Origin: Dastarcus helophoroides
Lineage: Eukaryota > Arthropoda > Insecta > Coleoptera > Bothrideridae
Length of the DNA: 64,000 bases
Assembly: GCA_028583605.1 (NCBI GenBank)
Contig: CM053330.1
Coordinates: 21,230,129-21,294,128, forward strand
Direction: 5' to 3'
The notes beneath the pieces were generated by a model. The model searched no databases, was not told where the DNA came from, and was given only the letters and a program-made list of their open reading frames with translations. Position 1 is the stretch's first letter. Every line of letters begins with the position of its first letter. A program made the translations under genes and the position numbers. Positions 22,152 to 34,800 of this stretch are shown piece after piece.

Positions 22152-24870
22152 ACATTATCGTCAAAGGCAATGAACGTTAACATTTATTTTTAAAGATGAC
22201 TCATTTTCAACGGAGATCAAACAGCAATTTATAAACATGACTCCATATTTACCGAAGCTAATGACTTAATTAAAGTTATTTATAAACGTGACTCATATTC
22301 GTTTTATTTTTAAAAGTGGCACAGACTCCATGCAAATTAGGTATCTACATTTCTAACGACCTAAACACGCTGTATAATATAGAGCTAAAATAGCGGGAAA
22401 TCTTACGCCCACAAGTAATTAATCCGATGCAGATATGCAATGATATAAAACTTGGCGAGCGCGGAGATGTAATATAACTGTTATCGGACTACCGAAAATT
22501 TGCCTGTTCCATCTTGGTAATTACGCAACTTGAATTGAAGTTTATATAGGCCGATACATGAACGAAAATTATCCTGTTATTTCTTGGTTGCGATTGTTTG
22601 CTATAAACCAGGGCTTCGAACCGCTATTTTTTTTGCTCCAGTTTTCGGTTTTCGTTCCAGCAAAAAATTATATCGGTTCAGTTCCGGTTTTCGTTTCGAC
22701 AAAAATAACGGTTTTTTTTAGGTTTTCGGTTTAGTTCCAGGTGACTCAGTTTTTGATTTTTGAAAGTTTTTCGAATTAAAAATTGATTTTTGAACATAAT
22801 TTAAAAAATGTGATGTCTTTTTTTCATTAATACTACAACACGTAACTACTAGGACCTTGCCTAAAATTGAAGGAAAATATTTTATATTTTTCAAGTTTAA
22901 AAATTTTATGCTAAAACTCTGAATTTTGGGTTCAATTTAATTTTAAATTTCAAGAAAAACCTAAATTTTATAAAAAAAAACCAAATCGGAATTTCGGGTT
23001 TAGATATTTCAAATTTAAACTCAGAATTTTCATAAAAATCTTAATTTATATACCATAGAGTTGAAAATTTCTAGAATATATCACCTTTGGTGATTAACAT
23101 CGAAAATTTGAGAAACTTCCCTTTTCTTTCATAATTTTGGTTCTCTATCGAAGTTTTGACTTTGAATCGCTTTTACTAATAAAATTGAATTTTACTGTTT
23201 CGACTTTGTTTTCTAGAACTTCCGATTAAAAAGATCAAACTAAAAAAATAAATGAAAATAAATAAGACCAAAAATTATAAAATAAAAAGTTTTGAATTAA
23301 GATTTTGCGTTACTGTCACAATTTCAAAAAAAGAACTTCAAATTTATTTCAAAAAAGAGTTTTCAAAATTTCTACCCTAATTTAGAAGTCTTCACTTTAA
23401 ACCCAAGTATTCGATTTTTTTTGGAAATGTTGCTGAAAACTTCAAAATTTCTAGAAAAAGAAAAATTTTTCTAAAGTTTTATTTAATGTATTTACCTTTT
23501 TTCGATATTTTACCTTTTTTCTTTTGAAGTTTTAAATTTAAATTTGTATGTACCTTTTATTATTATTAAATTTTCAATTTTAAAAAAAATTAGGCTTTTC
23601 TCTAGCAACCTCCTATCCTTTTTTATCGGCACGTTGACTTTTATTCTTTAATTATAGACATTTTTCTCGAAATTATGCACTTGAGGACTATAAAAAATTG
23701 ACAAATATAAGTTTAAATTTGGAATTTTTGAATATTCGACTTTTAGCTCGAAAGCTCAAAATTTTCAGGAGGTTAATTTTGAAAAATTGTTTGTCATAAA
23801 TTTGTTTTTCCTCAATACTTAGACTTTTTCAAAACTGTTGTCTTTCTTCTTGAAATCTGGATATTCTTTCGAGATTTTGAATTAATATTCAAAATAAAAA
23901 ATAACATAAATTGCTTAAATTCAAATTAGCACTTTTGCGTTTGAAATCTAACTTCTGCTAACATTTTAAGCAAACATTTAAAAATTTTAATGGAAATGTA
24001 AATTTTAAGAATAAAAGTAAAAAATTCCACAAAAAGTGCAATTTCAATTATTTCTAAACTTAAATTTTCTCTGAAAAAATTGAAATTTGAAGATCAGCGA
24101 TAAATTTTCTGAAAAAAATAAGCGCGAATTTCAATTTTAAAGACGAAATTTTAGAAATAATTTCAGCTGTAGCTAAAAAGTTTGTGAATAAATTTAACAT
24201 TTTTAGAATGGATATTTGACACAAAAGTTCAAGGAGCAAAGGGCTAAACTTTCAAGTTTATACCAGAAGTTTAGCGAAAGCAATTATCTAATATTTAAGA
24301 GAACACAAAATTTTGACTTCTAAATTCTAAACAAATAGCAGTTTCCAGAATAAAAATTACTATATGAATGTAAACAAAATCATTGCAAGTTTAAATTATA
24401 CATTTTCTAACATGTCGCCATTTCAAGTTTACTGTAAAAATTTCGACCCCAATGCAAAGATCGCAGCTTTAAATTGGAATATTATGTTGGATTTTTTGCT
24501 ACAATTTAGACTTGAAATTTAAAAATTTCTAGGTTAAATTTAAAGCTGCGAGATTTTAGAGAAAATTTTAGAAAAAATCATATCTTGGAATTTTTGGAAG
24601 ATTTAGGAAGCCGGCAGTAGGAATTTAAATGTGGGATTTCGAAAAAAAAATTGGAACTGGAATTTGAAGGAAAAAAATCACGAAAAATCGAAAATTTGAC
24701 TAATAACTTCAAAAAATAGACATCAAATTAGAAAAAGAAAGTTGAAATTAAAAGAAAGTAGTATATTTGGAATTTTTTGAAAAGAGTTTCCAGAAAAACT
24801 CAAATTTGCAAAAAAATTTGTAAGAAAAGCCGAGTTTCCCTTTGAATGAAAAACCAGCTACTACTTTATT
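22152..24870. repeat. Quasi-repetitive A/T-rich DNA, no gene
   Basis: From about 22760 the sequence is a loose reiteration of short blocks such as AAATTTT, GAAAATTT, TTTTCGAA and AAAATTTTGAC at spacings of roughly 15-40 bases, without exact tandem copies. The same texture occurs at 34990-35460, 36100-37140, 44720-46200, 51640-52430, 60040-60430 and 61620-62930. It contains no credible coding frame. The first 600 bases are ordinary non-coding DNA. Confidence 0.7.
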
Positions 24871-25619
24871 CCAAAGATACAACAGAGGAACTTTTTCGAA
24901 ATATTTCAAGTAATTTTTTTAAGTTTTACGACTTGTTCTGAGAGCACTTTCAGAGACTGTTTAGCTACGCAAGTTCGCTGGAAGTACTCTCAGACATCGA
25001 CTTGGGGTAGTTTTACTTGCTCGTGTAAATGGCACATAAATATAGGAACATCTTCCACAAGCTGCACTATTTGCTAAAAAAAAACGATGCTATCTTCGCA
25101 AAGGACTTCTAACTTCCTTCAGTGGTTACTAGAGACCTGCACGAGTAAGTACGAGTATGTAATCGGGGAATTGGCATCGTCGGCATCGTGGCATCGTATC
25201 GAATATACATTTGTAATCGTGCACATGTGACATGATTTTCAAAAATATTTGGCCAAATCAGTGGTTACCCATAGTCTCTGGTAAAGACTGATTTGATTTC
25301 CTTTCCTCGCAAAAATTAACGAAACACGAAACATTTTAGTAGTTCAAAGGTGCAACTAATACCTACAAGGGCTTTATTTGCACTATTTCGATATTATTTC
25401 ATATAAAGACTAAATTCCAATTCATTAAAACGGACCGGACAATTGATTTATTACAAAGTAGCATATTTACAAAGGGGTTTAGAAGAGAAATTATAACTTT
25501 TAACAATTCGTAGGGGACAATTTATTTACCGATAAATCGTAGTCATCAAACGATACGTACTGACATCATTCTAATGAAGGTAGGTTTATACACGAAAAGA
25601 AGCATTTCCACATAAGGGA
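24871..25619. other. Intergenic DNA, no gene recognised
   Basis: No coding frame, RNA gene or mobile-element end is recognised. A short GCATCG-rich run near 25170-25200 (GGCATCGTCGGCATCGTGGC) is a small local repeat. Confidence 0.4.
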
Positions 25620-25740
25620 CATTTTACACCCTACAAATAAAAGATTTTTCTTCTATTGTAACGTCAAATCAATAAAATATTTTTTTAAGCTTTGTTTTTT
25701 CACCAGTCTGTCGATCAAGTAAGAAACATAACTGTAACGC
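25620..25740 (+). repeat. Dispersed repeat piece (also at 50530-50645)
   Basis: AGATTTTTCTTCTATTGTAA with the following TCAAATCAATAAAATATTTT and GATCAAGTAAGAA is matched in order at 50530-50645. The gypsy copy begins about 25 bases to the right. Confidence 0.65.
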
Positions 25741-25763
25741 AATGTATATAGATAGAATAGAAT

Positions 25764-28620
25764 TGTAGAATTTAGTACGTAAGAAAAGTTTCTAGAATGA
25801 TATGATAAGGGGGAAGCGGCCGCGATAACAAAGCAAACGGCAGATTGGTCTGGGAAAACTGTAGATTTTGCATCGGGTGACGAGCTGATTCTGGGGATAG
25901 ACGTAATCAGGCAACATGGCTTCACTTTCGACCCAGCGCAAGACATTTTAAGGACTGGAAATGAAGAGTTTGTCCTGACAACACCAAAGAACACCCCAAA
26001 GGAGGTAAGACTGTTTGCCTGCGAAACAGCTGTGGTGCAGGGAAACAGCGAGAAGACGGTTATGGCTGTAATGGAAGGAGATTTGGGCTGCTGCTTTGGA
26101 TTAGTGGAACCGACTTATGACATTTCCAAGAATTTACTAGTGGCGAGATCCGTGGTTAGAACATCTCAGAAGGTGCCTGTGAGAGTTGCCAACGTATTTC
26201 CAACAGCACGCTCAATCAAGAAGGGCAGTAGTCTGGCAGTCTGTACCCCGGTAGCCTCAATAAGCTCCTTGGGTGACAATTGTGCGCCAGTGCAGGACAC
26301 GAAGATTGGGCAAGTCAAGTTGGAAGTGGACTTGAAACACTTGTCCAAGGAAGAAGCAGTTTTGGCTAGATCATTTCTCAAGAAAAAGCACGGCGCTTTT
26401 CCGAAGGAGACCAAAATCTAGGAAGGACGGACATAGTTCGACACAAAATCAACACCGGCGATGCAACAGCTATTCGTCAACCCCCAAAAAGATTACAGGT
26501 GGCCAAGCAAGAGGAAGTCGCGGGACTGGTTGAGAAGATGATGAAGGATGGAGTCATCGAGAAGTCCAATAGTCCATGGTCTTCCACGGTAGTCTTGGTT
26601 ACAAAGAAGGACGGGTCAACAAGATTCTGTGTCGACTACCGGAAATTAAACGACGTCACTAAAAAGGACAGCTATCCGTTGCCAAGGATTGTTAACACCT
26701 TAACAACCTTGTCTGGGTCTACCTGGTTTTCAACTTTGGATTTAAAAAGTGGATATTGGCAAGTGAGCATAGACCTCGACGACAAAGAAAAGACGGCCTT
26801 TTCATCTGGGAGTGGATTATATCAGTTCACGGTTATGCCTTTTGGACTATGTAACGCACCGGCTGCTTTCGAACGTCTAATGGAACTGGTACTTCAAGAA
26901 CTCACTTGGAAAACTTGCTTGGTTCCCTTAGATGACGTCACGGTGATGGGCCAGAGCTTTAAAGAACATCTGGAAAATCTTCAAGAAGTCTTCCAGGTTA
27001 AAACAAGCTAACCTAAAGCTGAATCCGAAGAAGTGTTCTTTGTTCCAAAGGAAAGTAGAATTCTTTTGCCACACTGTATCAGCCGCAGGAGTAGAAACAA
27101 ATATCAGCAAGACTCGAGTAATCCGTCACTGGCCAAGACCCAAAGATAAACATGAACTGAGGAGTTTCCTGGGATTATGCACCTATTACAGAAGATTTGT
27201 GAAAGGTTTTGCCAACATCGCTGCCCCGTTACATCGACTAACGGAAGAAAGAAGGCCGTACATCTGGACACCTGTTTGCGATACCGCTTTCCGAAAACTG
27301 AAGTCCGCCTTGTGCACCAGCCCTATCTTGGCTTACCTTCATCAGAATGGAAAGATCGTGTTAGACACTGATGCCAGCAACGTCGGCATTGGGGCTGTGC
27401 AGGAACTTCTTGCGATAGTGAAGGCCGTGGAACAGTTCCACAAGTACTTGTATGGGCAAGAATTCCTCATCAGGACAGATCATTCGGCGCTTTCCCGATT
27501 ACTTCGAATAAGGAACTCAGAGGGGCAGACGGCTAGATGGTTAGAGAGGCTCCAACAGTATCACTTTAAGGTGCATCATCGACCGGGACGACAGCATAAC
27601 AACGCTGATGCTTTGTCCAAAAGACCTTGTGGGGATTGCAAATACTGCAGACGAGTTGATTACCATGAGGCCATGGTGAATATAAGGGTAACGTCTGTTC
27701 AGCCAGAAGACGAATGGACTGTTGAAGGTCTTCGGGAGCTACAGAAGAGCGATGCTGATATCGGACTCATATTGGAATGGAAAGAAGCTGGAGGTAGACC
27801 TGAATGACAAGAGGTTTCCGACAGAAGTCCAGCTCTTAAGAATTTGTGGGCCCAATGGAAATCCTTCCAGGTAGAGGACGGGGTGCTGAAGGGAGCATGG
27901 GAAAGCGCGGATGGAAAGCGCGTCAACTTGCAGTTGGTGGTGCCTCAGGAGAAGATTCCACAGGTCTTGTGGAAGGTGCACAATGAAACCTCTGGTGGAC
28001 ACCTAGGGATGAACAAGACCCTGGAGAAGGTTCGGAAACCGTACTATTGGGTTAACTGCAGGGAGGACGTCGAGCGGTGGTGTCGGAAATGTGTCACCTG
28101 CGCTGCATCCAAGGGCCCTCGTACAAGACCCAAAGGAGCCCTGAAGCCATATAATGTGGGAGCTCCATTTGAAAGAATTGCAATCAATGTGGCAGGACCA
28201 TTTCCAGCATCAGACGATGGGAACAAGTACATCCTGGTAGCCATGGACTATTTCAGTAAATGGCCTGAAGCTTACGCCATCCCAAACCAAGAAGCTACCA
28301 CGGTCGCAAGGGTTCTTGTAGACAACCTCATCTGTCGATTTGGTGTTTCCTTGGAACTACACTCGGATCAGGGAAGGAACTTTGAATCGGGGGTTTTCCA
28401 AGAGATGTGTCGTTTTCTTGGAATAAGGAAAACTCGAACAACACCTCTGCATCCACAGTCTGATGGAATGGTGGAGAGATTTAACAGGACCTTAAAGGAA
28501 CATCTTTCGAAGGTCGTTTTCAAACATCAGACAGACTGGGACCGACATTTACCACTGTTTCTGATGGCCTATCGAGCGGCAACTCATGAAACTACAAGTC
28601 AGACTCCGTCAAAAGTAATC
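25764..28620 (+). mobile_element. Ty3/gypsy retrotransposon, second copy, deleted at both ends
   Basis: It starts with about 75 bp of LTR (25764-25840). It then jumps directly to the end of the protease region, so leader, gag and the protease active site are deleted. The pol order protease tail, RT, RNase H, integrase is retained. It stops near 28620, 3' of the integrase catalytic core, with no integrase C-terminus and no 3' LTR. Nearly identical blocks are shared with 13733-15910, so both derive from one family. Confidence 0.92.
25841..28620 (+). pseudogene. Gypsy pol: protease tail, RT, RNase H and integrase (broken)
   Basis: Protease tail: ILGIDVIRQHG near 25890-25925, with no DSG/DTG active site. 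A stop and shift lie near 26420. RT palm (26499-27011): VDYRKLNDVT, FSTLDLKSGYWQV, FTVMPFGLCNAPAAFERLM. The catalytic YxDD box reads VPLDDV, so the Tyr is Pro. A frameshift near 27005 precedes the connection and RNase H (27040-27807). There DTDASNVGIGAV runs straight into ELLAIVKAVE, a 30-codon in-frame deletion relative to the other copy. A TGA at 27805 replaces a Trp codon. Integrase (27844-28620) has an intact HHCC set (VHNETSGGHLG, CRKCVTC), but the first catalytic Asp is Asn (AINVAGPFP). The later HSDQGRNFE and DGMVERFNRTL are kept. Confidence 0.93.
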
Positions 28621-29110
28621 TTACATTCAAGTGAAATTACATTCAAATATTTTAGAACTAATATCAGTATAATTTATATTTCCACGTAAAAGGGTTAAAA
28701 TAAGAAAAATATATGTTTGCAGAGTTTTTATTTACAAAATATAAACAATAATAAAGTACATTAAGACAGAAATATATTAGCATCCCTGACTTCTGAAACA
28801 AACAGAAAATATTTTAGGTTAACGAATAAATATTAACAAAAAATGACGAGTGGCACAACACGAAAGCTATGAAAAAAAAAATTAACATAATGCTCATGCT
28901 CGTAATGATTAATATCTTCTGTCTTAAGAAAACCAATGTTAATTATGGTATTATTTCTAAATTGGAATTTAATACATGAATTCAACACCACAATTATTTG
29001 TAGGTTTTTCTGTGTAAATTATTTTGATATAATAGAAACTGTAGATTGCAATTTATTTTTGCACTTGCTAATACGTCCTATAAATTTAAAATATATTGCT
29101 TAGGAAATGT
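28621..29110. other. Spacer, no gene
   Basis: AT-rich DNA between the broken gypsy end and the P-like copy 3. Nothing recognisable is seen. Confidence 0.45.
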
Positions 29111-29118
29111 CATAATAC

Positions 29119-30474
29119 CATGATGTAATGTAACCCACTATATCTCACTGTTGCGATAAGTGGCACTAAAACCGGAGACGATTAAAAAAAGAACACCATA
29201 TGAAGGATAGACAGTAGAAGGGCTACCTTGAGTAGATTAAGCAATGCTTTCTTATGCAAATATTATACTTTATGCAATTGTTTCGCAAATTTTCAGTTTT
29301 ATATTTACATTTTAATTACAAAAAGGGCAAGACTTGTTTTGTGTCTATGTGCAACAGTGGTTATAAAAGCTGTAATGAAAAAGGGTCGTTGTTTCGAGTG
29401 CCTAAGGACAAAGTTGATGTATGGAGGCGAAAAATCCCGCAAAATGACCGGCTGTTGTAAACTCGAGATTTTGTAGGCGAAATACATTTTAGTGCAGATT
29501 TTATTTTAAAAGAAATGAACAATGAACTGTGGAAAGTACGTATTTCTTAGTAAACTTAATCAGTTTCTATTAAATGAATATCTTATGCCCAAAGTAATTT
29601 AAACATAAAATTGTTTTTGTATATTTAAGAAAGAAAAATGCCGTTTGGTTTATCAGGGTCCGGCGTAAGTATAGAACATTAGCTGTAACTTTTTTAAAAA
29701 TGTTTATAGAAAAAATGTGTCAGATAAACTTTTTTGGTTAAATATTTGTCACTTTCCACTGGCTTTGATTTTGTTTTCTTAGCTTTTATTTTGTTGCTTT
29801 GGTAAATAATTTTTGAGTTTTCAAATGACCATTTTTGATTTGCTTTTTTGAAAAAATGTTAACTTTCTGCATTCGGTAACATCAAATTTATAGGGGTTAG
29901 ATTCGGAGAATTTCGAGAAATCATAATTTTACTAATTTGTATCACTCATTTTTTAATGTTATTTTTATAGAAATCTAAGTACTAAAATTAAATCGTTGCT
30001 AAAAACGAACATAGATATACTGGCAAAAATTTCATTTTAATTACTAACTCATGTTTAAAAATAGTATTAATTTATTTAATATGAGAATCGGTAAAATTAT
30101 GAAATTATTATATTTTCTCGAACTTTTTCACTTCTAAAACCTATAAAAATTGGGGCCACCAAATGCAGAAAGATATGTAAATTCTAAAAAAGCAAACAAG
30201 AAATATGGATGTCATTTGAAATTTCAAAGTTCGTTACCGTAGCAATGAAACAAAAGCAGGGAAAAAAAAATTAAGGTCACCAAAATATGGCAAATCAAAA
30301 AAAGTTCATTTAAATTATTTTGTTCTAATTTTTTTAAGTTACAGTCAATGTTCCAGACATACGTCGAACGGTGCCGTATACTTTGCATATAGTTACGCCA
30401 GTTCTTAAACATCTTACTGTCTATCTCTCTCTAAGCCGCCAGTCTCCCGATTACCTTACTTATACATTATCATG
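29119..30474 (+). mobile_element. P-element-like transposon, copy 3 (internally deleted)
   Basis: It begins CATGATGTAATGTAACCC and ends ATACATTATCATG, so both ends carry CATGAT when read inward. Flanking octamers are CATAATAC (29111-29118) and CATGATAC (30475-30482), a target duplication with one mismatch. It shares long stretches with copy 2, in the same orientation, and with the reverse complement of copy 1. Compared with copy 2 it keeps a longer leader before the THAP exon but lacks about 440 bp after it. No catalytic domain is present. Confidence 0.86.
29323..29535 (+). pseudogene. THAP-domain exon of a P-like transposase (start lost, nonsense)
   Basis: It has the same 213-base exon length as in copy 2 and the same donor context (AAAGTACGT). 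It encodes GKTCFVSMCNSG, then VPKDKVDVWRRKIP and RDFVGEIHF. The initiator ATG is AAG, a TAA follows DRLL, and the third zinc ligand Cys is Gly. The first Cys pair and the conserved Trp are intact. Its lesions therefore do not overlap with those of copy 2. Confidence 0.83.
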
Positions 30475-30482
30475 CATGATAC

Positions 30483-31820
30483 ATTACGAAGTGCAAGTGT
30501 TTGCTGTGAACAACACTGAATGTAACTCAAAATTTGTAAAAATTAGTCAATTTTGCATGTCCAGCAGAAGCACAGGTTTTGGTTTGATGGAGATTTTAAA
30601 AGATACTTACCTTTTTGTTTGCTTCCTAGTTGATATTATGTAGGTTGTTACAATTAGGTATGCAACAGTGTACTCGCGTGTCATCTAACACTTTTGCAAC
30701 TTCTAAAATTTGTAAGTACGCTTACCCGTAGGAGCATTAAATGAGTTGAGCAGAAAATGAATGTTATAGCAATTTATATTTAAGACAGTGTGAAACAACA
30801 AATTGAGTTCAGTTAGTCACGGACTTTATGTTGTTAGTATACTCCAGACACACACAACTCTAGTTTTACTTCAATTCCATATTGTTGATTATCTGTACTA
30901 CTTATCTGTAGTATGCTTATAATAAACGTTAACAATTATTTTACTGCACTAAAACCGCGACTTAAATTTGCATAGTAAATTGTAAACAATAAGAATATTC
31001 GTCAACCGCCATATTTTAGAGGAAGTGAGAAGGAGGGAGAAAAAGAGCGAGAGGAAAGCTATTTTAGTTCGTTAACCCGACTTCGCGGCGCTGCAAACAC
31101 ACTTCTTCTTTCTTCTATTTACTAAATGGTCTTTTCCTGTATAGTCTCTGCCGAATAACATTATATCTGGAGAAACCGCTATAGTCGAGACGTCAGCAGT
31201 AATGTTTTGTAAGGCTAAATTGTTATTTATTATAACAATAACCAATAATTATTTTGTTTTTTATCCCAGCGTTGTTTGTTTGGCGGTTATTTAAAGCTTA
31301 GCACCAGCCATCTCTGTATATTATGTATTTTAGTTTGTCTATTTATTAATATTTGTAATAATCAAAATATTCTGAAATATTACGATATTTGTAAATAAGC
31401 GATCTTTCGCCACTTTCAAATCCCAAGGGTAAAAGTTATTTGAATAATAATAGTACAATCCAACAATGCATCAATAATTAGGGAAATCACGAAATACCAA
31501 AGAGAAAGCATAACCGCTTCGACGAAGAAAGAAGATAATTGCTTTTTACTTTACGGTTTTGCCGAAACTGAAGTGATGTTTTTGGGTGCTATAGTAGCGA
31601 AGGTCAAATGAATGTTACAGTTAAGCGCAGAGAACTCGGTGCAACACGGAGTTGTAAATTTTCACCTAATGGATTCTGTAATTATTTGTAGAAACCACAA
31701 ATATGTTTCGGCACCTTTATATGAGATGGCGAAGTAGTGCATTGAAATCTTCTGTAATTCTGCAACCATAATAGCATCTATTTAATATAACCTATTTTAT
31801 ACACTTATAAATTGATTATT
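30483..31820. other. Region upstream of the ZAD gene, likely promoter and 5' UTR
   Basis: No coding frame is recognised. A purine-rich stretch (31020-31065, AGGAAGTGAGAAGGAGGGAG and following) and the generally less repetitive texture make 31000-31820 the likely promoter and leader of the gene starting at 31821, but no TATA box or initiator can be assigned with confidence. Confidence 0.35.
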
Positions 31821-34800
31821 ATGGAATATGCTATGGATAGTAATGTATGCTGTGTTTGTTTTTCCAAAAAAAATCTAATTTGTTTATTTGGTGGTGTAAA
31901 TGTTACTTACAGAAAGTATATACGCACTCTTTTAGAATGTATTTTAAATTTAAAGGTACAAAGTTGCAACTACTTATGTTCTGGTATTTTCACCAAATAT
32001 TTTTTTCAGATTTTGCCAGAAAGCTCTTCCAACAGAATATGTATTCAATGCTGCCAAAGTGTTATAAGAAGATTTTGCCTCCAATATAAGAAGGTATGCT
32101 AAACATTAAATTTTAATAACAGGAATTATTGTTATTAAACACTAATGCAATTCAGTGAACATTATATTTTATGCATATAAATAAACCTATTCTAGTAGAA
32201 GTTTTAACTATAAGAAAATTTGATATCATCATGTTCATTAGACATTAAGCCGGAATTTGAATATTTGGGACTAAAACTTGTGAAAATGTGCCTTTTAAAT
32301 GCACTTCATAATACCCATTCAGTAAATTATTGAAAAGTACTTTTTACTGTAATTACAAGAGTACAAACATTTGTAAATGGTTTCACAAACAAGCAAGAAT
32401 TTATGGGTAGCAAGGGCCTTAAGTGAAATGATCCTTTCACCTCGCCTAAGTTTCCCAAAAAAAAGTATATTTTCTTTATTTTTTAAGGTCCATATGTAAG
32501 AACTAACCTTAGAAACAACTGAAGTATCGGCCATTAAACTAGGTTTCTGCTGCAGTTTTGGTTTCTGTCCAAAACAAACTGAAAGTTCGGCCTAGTCGAA
32601 ATTACAACTTTTTAGTTTACATTTGGATTTAAAAAAATCATCATCTTCATTTGTAATAGTAATTCTAGATTCACCTTACACCTATTTCGTTTTTAAAGTT
32701 GAAATTTTAGAAAAAAAAAATGTAGACCTGTAGTTCGGAGTGAAAACATTCAGAAAAAAGTTAAAATTTAGGAAAAAACTAAAAATTAATACCGGGATAT
32801 CAAAAATTATCTTGGTCAAGGGTGGTTGTGAAATGTAAAACGTGTGTCTTACTTTAAATTTTTGAATATGTTTTGTTGTGTCAGAATCTGTCAAGACATT
32901 GTGCTGAAATTTGCTAATCCAGTTTTTGAATCATGCCTCTTACCACACAGCACAAAATGTTCATGATTGAAGCCTATTTTCGAACGGGTGCGCCAGTTAA
33001 TGGAAATTGGCAATACAGTCAACGTTTGTGTTTGGACATTTTCGAGAGCACTTCCCAAACGTGGCAATATTACCGGACAATTTTTATGCGTGCCTTACAA
33101 ATTGTGTTGAAGTGTTTCACAAAACTGGTTGTGTGATTCATAAAAAAGGTGCTGGTAGACCAAGAGTTCGTACAGAAGAAGTTGTCAATGACGTTCGTCA
33201 ACGTATGGAAGAGGAGCCTTATGGAACATGTCAGAAGATTTTAAAGAAAGACTGGAACATGCATCCATATAAGATGCAAGCATATCAAGCTCTTCTGCCC
33301 GCAGACCACCCCAGACGCCTTGCTTACTGCCATTGGTTTGTCAATAATTTAATGAATGACGATCTTCTGGATTTAACTTTTTTTTCTGACGAAGCGTGGT
33401 TCCATGTTTCGGGATACATCAATTCTCAAAATATGCGAATGTGAAGCAATGATAACCCATATGTTTTTACTGAATCGCCACTACATGCTCAAAAAATTGG
33501 TGTTTGGATGGCAGTTTCTCGCAGAAGAATCATTGGGCCAATTTTTTTCGATTTCAACGTCAACGCAGAAAGATACAGACACAACTTTTTGGCTGAATTT
33601 GTGCAACAGTTAAACGATGATGAACTTCGGTACGATTATTTCCAACACGACGGTGCAACAATACATACTACCCGAGAAAATATTGCTTTCCTCCGCGAGT
33701 TTTTTGATAACCGGCTGATAAGTTTGCATACAGAAGTTGAGTTTCCTCCGAGATCACCTTGTTTGACAATTATGGACTATTTTATATTTCTTTACTTAAA
33801 AAACAAGATTTTCGCAACTCCGGTAAATAATTTGCAAGAACTGCAACAAAGAGTTGTTCAGCAATGTGCAACCATAACGCCAGTGCTGCAAAAAGCTTTT
33901 CACAGCATGAGGAGTCGCGTCAACTTGTGCATCGAACAAAACAGGGGACATTTCCAACAATTACTGTAATTTAGTTTTTCTTGATACTAAAACCGTTATT
34001 TCATAATTTGTAGTTCATTATTGTTTTACAACTGAAATAAATAGGTATGAAATTTGTAGGTCATTGATGATGTCAGTGTGACAGTGACATAATTATATCA
34101 AACGTAAAGTAAGGGTAAAGACACACGAAGCGGTTTTCGCCGAGTCGGCGGCCGAGTGGGCACCAATTTGGAGCAAACAACACGACTCGTCTTTAAAGCT
34201 GCCAACGCGCGCGGTGTAAGTGAAGATGTTGCCAGTTTTTCCTGAAGCAATAGATTCTGACGATGAATTAATAATTTTAAACCAATTTACTGTATTGTCA
34301 AATGAATAATACTAAAAAAAACTTCGTATGTTGAAATATCCAGTTGTTCAGAAACGCAAAGAAAAAAGTCAATTTTATACTCTATTTATGAGGACAATTC
34401 AAAGCGATGTCGCAACATTTTTTAATTATTTACGAATGTCTTAAAATTCATTTAATGAATTAATGTATTTGATAAAAGGGGACACATCTAAGCAAGATAC
34501 AGTCATGAGACGTTTTCCAACTTGTAATAACCCCACCCATTTAGCTATTTTATTCTTTTTTTTTTATTGAGCCTCTTCCCTGCGAAGTGACTATTCGTTA
34601 TCTAAATTTATGCAGTTACTAAAAAGCACAAGGAATATTTATTTCTCGTGTAAAAAAATCACAAAAATTGCACATGAGCAATAGTTGACAACTACGCTTG
34701 ATATTCACAGCTTAAAAACCGCTTGTCGTGTGAACATCACCGTAAAGCACGTATAGACGATGGTACGCTTGAAGTCATAAAAACGCTAGCTGCGCCTCGT

